From Nonomuraea indica (GTDB taxonomy: Bacteria > Actinomycetota > Actinomycetes > Streptosporangiales > Streptosporangiaceae): a stretch of DNA of 64,000 bases. Below the pieces are notes generated by a model. It had not been told where the DNA came from, did no database searches, and was given only the letters and a program-made list of their open reading frames with translations. Position 1 is the first letter of the stretch. Each line of letters begins with the position of its first letter. The DNA is taken from contig NZ_KZ559469.1 of NCBI RefSeq assembly GCF_002850745.1, positions 1-64,000 on the forward strand. The letters run 5' to 3'. Shown here piece by piece: positions 32,503-39,601 of the stretch. A program made the position numbers and the translations under genes.

Positions 32503-34728
32503 TCAGCGGCTGCGGGTGGGAATCTCGAACCAGACGGCTTTGCCTTCCCTGGTAGGTCGCGAGCCCCAGCGCCGGGCGAGCTGGTCGACGAGGTAGAGGC
32601 CGCGGCCGCCCTCGTCGTTCTCGCCGGCGCTGCGGATGCGGGGCAGGCGCAGGTCCTGGTCGAACACCTCGACCCAGACGGCCTCCTCGCCACGGCGCAG
32701 CCGGAGCGTGAACTCCTTCTCGCCGACGACCTCCTCCTCCTCGAAGCCGGGCACGTCCCACGACTCGTCGTCGAAGGCCAGCGCCGGCCCGTCGATCATC
32801 AGCTCCCGGCGGGGCACGCTGGTGCTGGCCGCGTGCAGCACCACGTTGGTGACCACCTCGGACACCAGCAGGCAGGCCAGCTCGGCGCGCTCCTCGGGGA
32901 CGTTCCAGTCGTCGAAGGCCTCGGAGGCCATCCGCCGCGCCTCGCCCACCATGATGGGCTGGGCGGGGAAGGTGCGTTCCTCGACGTCGAGGTCGTCGGT
33001 GCTGGAGCGGACCACCAGGATGGCCATGTCGTCGTCGATCTCGCCCGGCACCGCGACCGTGGCCGCCTCGGCGACGCGCTCCACGTCGGCGTCGGCCACC
33101 TTGGCGAGCTTGTCACGCAGCACGCCCAGCGTCTCGGCGTCGGTCGGCATCCGGCCGTCGCGGCCGGGACGCCGGTCGACCAGGCCGTCGGTGTAGAGGA
33201 GCAGCGCCGCGCCGGGCGGCAGCACCCGAGTCTCCTCCTTGTAGACGAGGTCGGCGTGCAGGCCCTTGGCGCGCACGCCCAGCGGCTGGCCGACCTCCTC
33301 GATGTCGAGCTCCAGGCACTGGCCCTCGACCAGCAGCAACGGCGGCGCGTGACCGGCGTTGGCGAACGACAGGGTGCGCGACCAGGCGTCGTAGACGAGG
33401 TACTGGCAGGTGACGATGGGCGGGACGCTGATGTCGGCGCCCTGGTCGTCCTTCTCGGGCGTGGCGATGATGCGCGTCCACTCGTCGAGCCTGGCCAGGA
33501 TGTCGGCGGGCGACTTGTCGTCCTGGGCGAAGGCGCGCAGCGCGGCCCGCAACTGGCCCATGATGGCCGCGGCCTTGGCGCCACGCCCCTCGACGTCGCC
33601 GATGACGATGCCGACCCGGCCGGCCGACAGCGGGATCACGTCGTACCAGTCGCCGCCGACCTGGGTCTGGATGCCCTGCCCGTGGGAGGCGAGGGGGGCG
33701 GCCGGGTAGTAGCGCACCGCGATCTGCAGGCCGTCGAGCTGGGGCAGCGCCCGGGGCAGCAGGTGCTTCTGGAACGACTCGGCGGTGTGCCGCTCCTCCT
33801 CGAACAGCAGCGCGTTGTCGATGGCGAGCGCGACCCGGGTGGCGATGGCGCCGACGAAGTCGCGGTCGAAGGCGTCGTAGTGGGGGCTGCGCCGGTCGGT
33901 GAGGTTGGACAGCCCGAGGTAGAGCTGGCCGAGCGTCTCGCCGCGCACGCACAGCGGGGCGACGATGGCGGAGGTCATGCCGACCTCGCCGCACAGTTTG
34001 GCGCTGTCGTCGCTCGGGGCGGGGAAGCTGCTGGCGGCGAAGTCCTCGACGAGGATCGTCTCCTGCCGCCGCATCGCGGTGTCGGCGTAGTGGCCGTGGG
34101 GGTAGCGGATCTCGGCGCCGACCGGCTTCCAGGTGCCGGGCGGCGGGGTCCAGCCCTGCACGTGCTGCGACACCCTGCGCACCAGCCGGTCGCCCTCCAC
34201 CAGCTCGATGAAGCAGTGGTCGGCGAACTGCGGGACCAGCATCTCGGCGACGCGCTTGAGCGTCTCCTCGACGTACAGGGAGCCGGCGAGCCGCTCGCCG
34301 ATGCGCTCCAGCAGCCCGAAGCGGTCCTTCTCGCGCTCGTTGCTGCGCATCGCCTCACGGGCGGTGATGACGATGCCGGTCACCGAGCCGTCGGCGTGGC
34401 GCAGCGGCACGGCCTGGGCGCGGACGTAGACGATGGTGCCGTCGGGCCGGCGGACGTCGAAGGTGCCCTCCCACACGCCGCCCTTGAGCACGTGCTTGGA
34501 GAGCTCGACGGCCAGCGGGTGGTCCTTCTCGATGAAGCCGAGCGAGAGCCCCGACGCGTCACGTGACGAGGCGCCGGGACGGCCGAAGAGCTTTTCGGCG
34601 AAGGGGTTCCAGTAGAGGAGATTGCCGAAACGGTCCGTCACGACGACGGCCATCTCGGCGTGATCGAGGACGGAGGAGGCGGCCAGATGATCGACCGCGT
34701 CCTCAGACAGATCCCCCCAACGCTTCAT
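32503..34728 (-). CDS. PAS-GAF-SpoIIE phosphatase with HATPase domain
   Basis: A 741-residue multidomain regulator. A PAS domain (about 20-130, ending near VTGIVITAREAM) is followed by GAF (about 155-310, CFIELVEGDRLVRR and IRYPHGHYADTAM) and a PP2C/SpoIIE phosphatase domain (about 340-565, GGDWYDVIPLSAGRVGIVIG, DVEGRGAKAA, LLLYTDGLVDRRPG, DDMAILVVR). The HATPase domain at the end has VVTNVVLHA and DEGGRGLYLVDQLARRWG. Such proteins both phosphorylate and dephosphorylate STAS antagonists, setting a partner-switch for a sigma factor. The start is the ATG at 34728. Confidence 0.92.
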   Translation of the reverse strand: MKRWGDLSEDAVDHLAASSVLDHAEMAVVVTDRFGNLLYWNPFAEKLFGRPGASSRDASGLSLGFIEKDHPLAVELSKHVLKGGVWEGTFDVRRPDGTIVYVRAQAVPLRHADGSVTGIVITAREAMRSNEREKDRFGLLERIGERLAGSLYVEETLKRVAEMLVPQFADHCFIELVEGDRLVRRVSQHVQGWTPPPGTWKPVGAEIRYPHGHYADTAMRRQETILVEDFAASSFPAPSDDSAKLCGEVGMTSAIVAPLCVRGETLGQLYLGLSNLTDRRSPHYDAFDRDFVGAIATRVALAIDNALLFEEERHTAESFQKHLLPRALPQLDGLQIAVRYYPAAPLASHGQGIQTQVGGDWYDVIPLSAGRVGIVIGDVEGRGAKAAAIMGQLRAALRAFAQDDKSPADILARLDEWTRIIATPEKDDQGADISVPPIVTCQYLVYDAWSRTLSFANAGHAPPLLLVEGQCLELDIEEVGQPLGVRAKGLHADLVYKEETRVLPPGAALLLYTDGLVDRRPGRDGRMPTDAETLGVLRDKLAKVADADVERVAEAATVAVPGEIDDDMAILVVRSSTDDLDVEERTFPAQPIMVGEARRMASEAFDDWNVPEERAELACLLVSEVVTNVVLHAASTSVPRRELMIDGPALAFDDESWDVPGFEEEEVVGEKEFTLRLRRGEEAVWVEVFDQDLRLPRIRSAGENDEGGRGLYLVDQLARRWGSRPTREGKAVWFEIPTRSR

Positions 34729-34854
34729 CCGGAGACCACTCCTCGTGGAGGCATGTGCGCAAAGCAGCGGAACACGGGCGCTCCTGCAACAGTCTTGACC
34801 GGAGGGGAGTGGAGGGTCTCCCGCAAGGGATTCAACCAAGCAGCAGCGCGCGCG

Positions 34855-35559
34855 TCAGCGCCTGGAGACGAAAACGTGCGCGGCAACGTCACGCGGAAGC
34901 TCCGCGGGAATGTTGTTCGCGTCACCGTCACCTGTCACCCGCACACCGTCGTCGCTCGCCGCGAGCGTGACCTCGCGTCCGGGTTGTATCCCAACTTGCT
35001 TGAGTTTAAGCATCACAGCGGGATCGCTTTGCACTTGTTCGCTAATTCGTCGCACGACTACGGGTGTGTCCCGCGGGCCCGCCAGCTCCGACATGGACGC
35101 CAGCAGCACCTCGCCGATGTCGCCGGTCTCCTGGGCGCCCAGCTCGGCCAGCCCGGGGATGGGGTTGCCGTGCGGGCACACCGTGGGGTTGTCGAGCAGG
35201 GTCACCAGCCGCGACTCCACCGAGTCGGACATGACGTGCTCCCACCGGCAGGCCTCGATGTGCACCTCCTCCCACGGCAGGCCGATCACCTGGGTCAGCA
35301 GGCACTCCGCGAGGCGGTGCTTGCGCATCACGCGCGTGGCGAGGGTGCGCCCGAGCTCGGTCATCGACAGGTGCCGGTCACCCTCGACGCGAACCAGGCC
35401 GTCGCGCTCCATGCGGGCCACGGTCTGGCTCACCGTCGGGCCACTCTGCTGCAGACGCTCGGCGATGCGCGCCCGGAGAGGGACGATCCCCTCCTCTTCG
35501 AGCTCATAAATCGTGCGGAGATACATCTCCGTCGTGTCGATCAGGCCGTGTGCGGTCAA
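34855..35559 (-). CDS. ideR: Iron-dependent repressor (IdeR/DmdR, DtxR family)
   Basis: A 234-residue iron-sensing repressor. The DNA-binding domain reads LIDTTEMYLRTIYELEEEG and QSGPTVSQTVARMERDGLV. Metal ligands are recognisable in KHRLAE, CRWEH and the C-terminal SH3-like domain (PGREVTLAAS). The TTG start at 35559 follows GGGAGGAGCC and matches the family N terminus. With Fe2+ it represses siderophore and iron-uptake genes; no iron box was found within the window. Confidence 0.93.
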   Translation of the reverse strand: MTAHGLIDTTEMYLRTIYELEEEGIVPLRARIAERLQQSGPTVSQTVARMERDGLVRVEGDRHLSMTELGRTLATRVMRKHRLAECLLTQVIGLPWEEVHIEACRWEHVMSDSVESRLVTLLDNPTVCPHGNPIPGLAELGAQETGDIGEVLLASMSELAGPRDTPVVVRRISEQVQSDPAVMLKLKQVGIQPGREVTLAASDDGVRVTGDGDANNIPAELPRDVAAHVFVSRR

Positions 35560-35663
35560 GGCTCCTCCCAACTGCAATGTTACGCCGGTCAAGGGAGGGA
35601 CTGACCCCGTCCGCCCCGGGCACACAAGTGAAGGCACAAACCCTACTTGCAGAGAGACCTGCG

Positions 35664-36290
35664 ATGGCAAAGGACGGAAACAAAGGCGCCGCCTCGTTCC
35701 TTCCCGACCGCCTCGACCTCGACGCGCTGCGCGACGCGGCGGCCGGGTGCAGGGGCTGCGACCTGTACCGGAACGCCACGGCGACGGTCTTCGGCGAAGG
35801 GCCGCCGGGGGCCAGGTTCCTGCTGGTCGGCGAGCAGCCGGGCGACCAGGAGGACCGCCAGGGAGCGCCGTTCGTCGGGCCGGCCGGCCGGGTGCTGGAC
35901 CGGGCGCTGGCGGAGGCGGGCATCAAGCGCGACGAGGTGTACGTGACCAACGCGGTCAAGCACTTCTCGTTCACGCTGCGGGGCAAGCGGCGCATCCACC
36001 AGAAGCCGACCGCCGCCGAGATCGACGCCTGCCGGCCGTGGCTGACGGCCGAGCTGGCCGTGGTGGAGCCGGAGGTGGTCGTGGTGCTCGGCGCCACGGC
36101 GGCGCGCTCGGTGCTGGGGCCGGGCTTCCGGGTGACCAAGGAGCGCGGCGTGCCGGTGCCGCTGGGCGGGAGGCTGGCGGTGGCGACCATCCACCCCTCC
36201 GCCGTGCTGCGCGCCCCCGACAGGGACGCCACGTACGCGGGCTTCCTCGCCGACCTCCAGGTGGCCGCCCGGACGGCGGACGGCTCCTGA
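35664..36290 (+). CDS. udgX: UdgX-type uracil-DNA glycosylase
   Basis: A 208-residue family of uracil-DNA glycosylase-like proteins carrying an Fe-S cluster. It has C29 and C32 (CRGC), LLVGEQPGDQED (motif A), FVGPAGRVLD and the diagnostic UdgX loop KRRIHQKP with H112. In Mycobacterium smegmatis UdgX the corresponding His forms a covalent bond with uracil-DNA. The conserved terminal ATIHPSAVLRA is present. It diverges from the iron repressor gene by 104 bases. Confidence 0.9.
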   Translation: MAKDGNKGAASFLPDRLDLDALRDAAAGCRGCDLYRNATATVFGEGPPGARFLLVGEQPGDQEDRQGAPFVGPAGRVLDRALAEAGIKRDEVYVTNAVKHFSFTLRGKRRIHQKPTAAEIDACRPWLTAELAVVEPEVVVVLGATAARSVLGPGFRVTKERGVPVPLGGRLAVATIHPSAVLRAPDRDATYAGFLADLQVAARTADGS

Positions 36291-36356
36291 GCGCGCGAGC
36301 TCCATGGGGCCCGCCGGACCCGCCGGCCCGTACGGTCCGTACGGTCCGCCGTCGCG

Positions 36357-37601
36357 CTACCCCGAGCGGTAGGTGCGGAAGCGGGCCACCGACAACCCGA
36401 CGGCCACCACCGCGGCGGCGCACGCCAGGCCGCCGCCCACCCACGCCGCCGCCATCCCGAACGAGGCGGCCATCGCCCCGGCCCGCAGGTCGCCGAGCCG
36501 GGGCCCGCCGGCCACCACCACCATGAACACCCCCTGCATCCGCCCGCGCATCTCGTCGGGCGCGTGGAGCTGCAGGATGGACTGCCGCCACACCGAGGAC
36601 ACCACGTCGGCCGCACCGCCGACGGCCATGAACGCCACCACCAGCCACAGCTCGTGCACGAGCCCGGCGGCGGCCACGGCGAGGCCCCACACGGCGATGA
36701 CGGCGACGAGCGCGATCCCCTGCCGCCTGACCCGGCCGACCCAGCCGGAGAACAGCGCCCCGGCGACCGAGCCCATCGCCATGGCGGAGTTCAGCCAGCC
36801 GAGGGCGATCTCGGAGCCGCCGAAGCGCACGTCCGCCAGCTCGGGGAACAGCGCGCGGGGCAGGGCGAGCACCATGGCGATGATGTCGACGACGAACGAC
36901 ATGAGGAGGACGGGGCTGGCGAGGATGTGACGCAGGCCCTCGACGACGGCTCTGGCGCCGGGCCTGGAGACCTCGCCGAGCGGCGGCAGCGGCGGCAGGC
37001 GCAGCGCCGCGTACAGGCCGGCGCCGAACAGCAGGGCGTCGAGCGCGTACGCCGCGGCGAACCCCGAGGCCGCCAGCACCACGCCTCCGACCATCGGCCC
37101 GATGATCGCGGCCATGCTGTAGACCAGTGAGTTGAGCGCGTTGGCGGCCGGGACCAGCTCTGGAGGGAGCAGGCGTGGGATGACCGCGCCCCGGGTCGGG
37201 GAGCTGATCGCGTAGCCGGTGGCGCCCAGGGCGACCACGCCGAGCAGGACGAAGACGTTGTCCAGGCCGAGCAGGGCCTGCGCCACCAGCAGGACGGTGC
37301 TGGACCAGGCGATGGCCGAGCCGACGATCAGCAGCCTGCGCCGGTCCACCGCGTCGGCGACCGCGCCGCCCCACAGCCCGAACACCACCAGCGGTATCAG
37401 GTTGGCCAGGCCGATGAGGCCGACCCAGAGGGAGGAGTGGGTCAGCACCCACACCTGCTGGCTGACGGCCACCACGCTCACCGCGAGGCCGACGCCCGAG
37501 ACGGCCTGCCCCACCCAGAGGCGCCGGTAGGCGGGCACGGCCAGCGGCCTGGTGTCTAACAGTTGACGCTTGACGAGCTCCCCGATTGCCACTTGAGGCA
37601 C
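36357..37601 (-). CDS. MFS transporter
   Basis: A 414-residue transporter with about 12 membrane spans: YRRLWVGQAVSGVGLAVSVV in TM1, VADAVDRRRLLIVGSA as the loop 2-3 motif, and LQLHAPDEMRGRMQGVFM in the second half. The pattern fits the enterobactin exporter (EntS)/MFS_3-like group, with no clear substrate. I use GTG 37601, one base after the pdxH stop; GTG 37592 is equally possible. It is cotranscribed with pdxH. Confidence 0.85.
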   Translation of the reverse strand: MPQVAIGELVKRQLLDTRPLAVPAYRRLWVGQAVSGVGLAVSVVAVSQQVWVLTHSSLWVGLIGLANLIPLVVFGLWGGAVADAVDRRRLLIVGSAIAWSSTVLLVAQALLGLDNVFVLLGVVALGATGYAISSPTRGAVIPRLLPPELVPAANALNSLVYSMAAIIGPMVGGVVLAASGFAAAYALDALLFGAGLYAALRLPPLPPLGEVSRPGARAVVEGLRHILASPVLLMSFVVDIIAMVLALPRALFPELADVRFGGSEIALGWLNSAMAMGSVAGALFSGWVGRVRRQGIALVAVIAVWGLAVAAAGLVHELWLVVAFMAVGGAADVVSSVWRQSILQLHAPDEMRGRMQGVFMVVVAGGPRLGDLRAGAMAASFGMAAAWVGGGLACAAAVVAVGLSVARFRTYRSG

Positions 37602-37602
37602 A

Positions 37603-38283
37603 TTATGGGGCGAGTCTCTCCAGAGCCCACCCGGTCGGGGTCCGCCGGTAGCGGAGCCTGTCGTGCATCCGGTCGAGCTGGCCCTGCCAGAACTCCATCT
37701 CCGACGGCACCACCCGGAACCCGCCCCAGAAGTCGGGCACCGGCGGCTGCTCCGGCCAGCGGGCCGCCAGCTCCTCGTAGCGGGCGTCCAGTTCCTCCCG
37801 CGACCGGACCACGGCCGACTGGCGCGACGCCCAGGCCCCGATCCGCGACCCGTACGGGCGGGAGTCGAAGTAGGCGGCCGACTCCTCGTGCGGCAGCCGC
37901 ACGACCGAGCCCTCGACCCGCACCTGACGCCGGATCGGATGCCAGGGGAACAGCAGCGAGGCCCGCGGGTTCTCGGCGAGGTCGCGGCCCTTGCGCGACT
38001 CGAAGTTCGTGTAGAAGACGAAGCCCGACTCGTCGTAGCCCTTGAGCAGGACGGTCCTGGCGCTGGGCCGGCCGCCGGCCGAGGCGGTGGCCAGCACCAT
38101 GGCGTTCGGCTCGGGCAGGCCCGCGTCGAGCGCCTCCTGGAACCAGAGGGTGAATTGCGTGACAGGGTCGGCCGCCACGCCGGTTTCGAGCAGCGGCTCG
38201 CCCTCGTACGTGCGGCGGAGCCCGGCCAGCGAGGGCGGGCGCGAGGTTGCATCCACGAGACGGTATTCTTGCGCGCCCGGCAT
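37603..38283 (-). CDS. pdxH: Pyridoxamine 5'-phosphate oxidase
   Basis: FMN enzyme that makes pyridoxal 5'-phosphate from pyridoxine or pyridoxamine phosphate. The product is 226 residues. Motifs are EPNAMVLATASAGGRPSART, VLLKGYDESGFVFYTNFES, KGRDLAENPRASLLFPWHP, QVRVEGSV and the C-terminal FWQGQLDRMHDRLRYRR. The ATG at 38283 was chosen because the Gly-rich codons before it are not conserved. It diverges from citrate synthase. Confidence 0.95.
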   Translation of the reverse strand: MPGAQEYRLVDATSRPPSLAGLRRTYEGEPLLETGVAADPVTQFTLWFQEALDAGLPEPNAMVLATASAGGRPSARTVLLKGYDESGFVFYTNFESRKGRDLAENPRASLLFPWHPIRRQVRVEGSVVRLPHEESAAYFDSRPYGSRIGAWASRQSAVVRSREELDARYEELAARWPEQPPVPDFWGGFRVVPSEMEFWQGQLDRMHDRLRYRRTPTGWALERLAP

Positions 38284-38432
38284 CAGACCCCCCACACCAC
38301 CCCCCACCTGCGGCGATGGAGTTTCGATGGGTCCGGAGACCGAGCATGAGTGGGAAGGGGGTTAAATTGACCCGCCGGTATCTCGACATCAAGGCATTGC
38401 CGGAACATGGCAAGAAAGGGAGGCGGCCGAGA

Positions 38433-39539
38433 ATGTCCGACTTCAAACCCGGCCTCGAGGGTGTTGTGGCTTTCGAGACCGAGATCGCGGAACCGGACAA
38501 AGAGGGGGGCGCCCTTCGATACCGGGGCGTCGACATCGAGGAGCTGGTCGGCCGTGTCCCCTTCGGGCACGTATGGGGCCTGCTGGTCGACAACAAGTTC
38601 CAGCCGGGCCTGCCCCCGGCGGAGCCGTACCCCATTCCTGTCCATTCCGGTGACATCCGCGTAGACGTGCAGAGCGCCCTGGCCATGCTGGCCCCGGCGT
38701 ACGGCTTCAGGCCGCTGCTCGACATCAGCGACGAGGAGGCGCGCGACCAGCTCGCCCGCGCGTCGGTGATGGCGCTGTCCTTCGTGGCGCAGTCGGCGCG
38801 TGGCCTCGGCCTGCCGATGGTGCCGCAGAGCCGCGTCGACGAGGCCAAGACCATCGTCGAGCGTTTCATGATCCGCTGGCGCGGTGAGCCCGACCCGAGG
38901 CACGTCAAGGCCATCGACGCCTACTGGACCTCCGCCGCCGAGCACGGCATGAACGCGTCCACCTTCACCGCCCGCGTCATCGCCTCCACCGGGGCCGACG
39001 TGGCGGCCTCGCTGTCCGGCGCCGTCGGCGCCATGTCGGGCCCGCTGCACGGCGGCGCCCCGGCCCGCGTCCTGCACATGATCGAGGGCGTCGAGCAGCT
39101 GGGTGACGCCAAGAAGTACGTGCAGAGCGAGCTGGACAAGGGTCAGCGCCTCATGGGCTTCGGCCACCGCGTCTACCGGGCCGAGGACCCGCGCGCCCGC
39201 GTGCTGCGCCGCACCGCCAAGGAGCTCGGCGCCCCGCGTTACGAGGTCGCCGCCGCGCTGGAGCAGGCGGCGCTGGAGGAGCTGCACGCCCGCAAGCCCG
39301 ACCGGGTGCTGGCCACCAACGTCGAGTACTGGGCGGCCGTGGTCCTCGACTTCGCCGAGGTGCCGTCCCACATGTTCACCTCGATGTTCACCTGCGCCCG
39401 CACGGCCGGTTGGGCCGCGCACATCCTGGAGCAGAAGAAGACGGGCCGGCTCGTCCGCCCGAGCGCCAGGTACACCGGCCCGGCGTCGCGTCCGCTGAGC
39501 GACGTGCCGGGCGCCGACGAGGTCGTCGGCACCATCTGA
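38433..39539 (+). CDS. citA: Citrate synthase
   Basis: A 368-residue citrate synthase of the short (type I, citrate synthase 2) group, condensing acetyl-CoA and oxaloacetate. Features are RYRGVDIEELVGRVPFGHVW, the His-containing GPLHGGAPARVLHMI, MGFGHRVYRAEDPRARVL and the terminal FTSMFTCARTAGWAAHILEQ with the substrate Arg. The start at 38433 (MSDFKPGLEGVVAFETE) follows GGGAGG. Confidence 0.95.
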   Translation: MSDFKPGLEGVVAFETEIAEPDKEGGALRYRGVDIEELVGRVPFGHVWGLLVDNKFQPGLPPAEPYPIPVHSGDIRVDVQSALAMLAPAYGFRPLLDISDEEARDQLARASVMALSFVAQSARGLGLPMVPQSRVDEAKTIVERFMIRWRGEPDPRHVKAIDAYWTSAAEHGMNASTFTARVIASTGADVAASLSGAVGAMSGPLHGGAPARVLHMIEGVEQLGDAKKYVQSELDKGQRLMGFGHRVYRAEDPRARVLRRTAKELGAPRYEVAAALEQAALEELHARKPDRVLATNVEYWAAVVLDFAEVPSHMFTSMFTCARTAGWAAHILEQKKTGRLVRPSARYTGPASRPLSDVPGADEVVGTI

Positions 39540-39572
39540 TCGCCGGCCTGCGCCGGACCGCGCCTGCCGTCC

Positions 39573-39601
39573 GCCGCCCGGGTGCCCGTCACCTGGGCGG
39601 C
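39573..39601. terminator. Bidirectional terminator overlapping gene end
   Basis: GCCGCCC (39573-39579) pairs with GGGCGGC (39595-39601), with three further pairs inside. The hairpin lies between the citrate synthase stop and the convergent fusion gene and overlaps the last codons of the latter. Confidence 0.45.

Noticed and set aside
32833..34566. Plus-strand frame opposite the SpoIIE phosphatase
   Set aside because: It is antisense to a gene with clear PAS, GAF, PP2C and HATPase motifs; no independent evidence.
36318..36350. GTACGGTCC direct repeats between udgX and the MFS gene
   Set aside because: Only two 9-bp copies; no stable hairpin or conserved context, so not listed as a feature.
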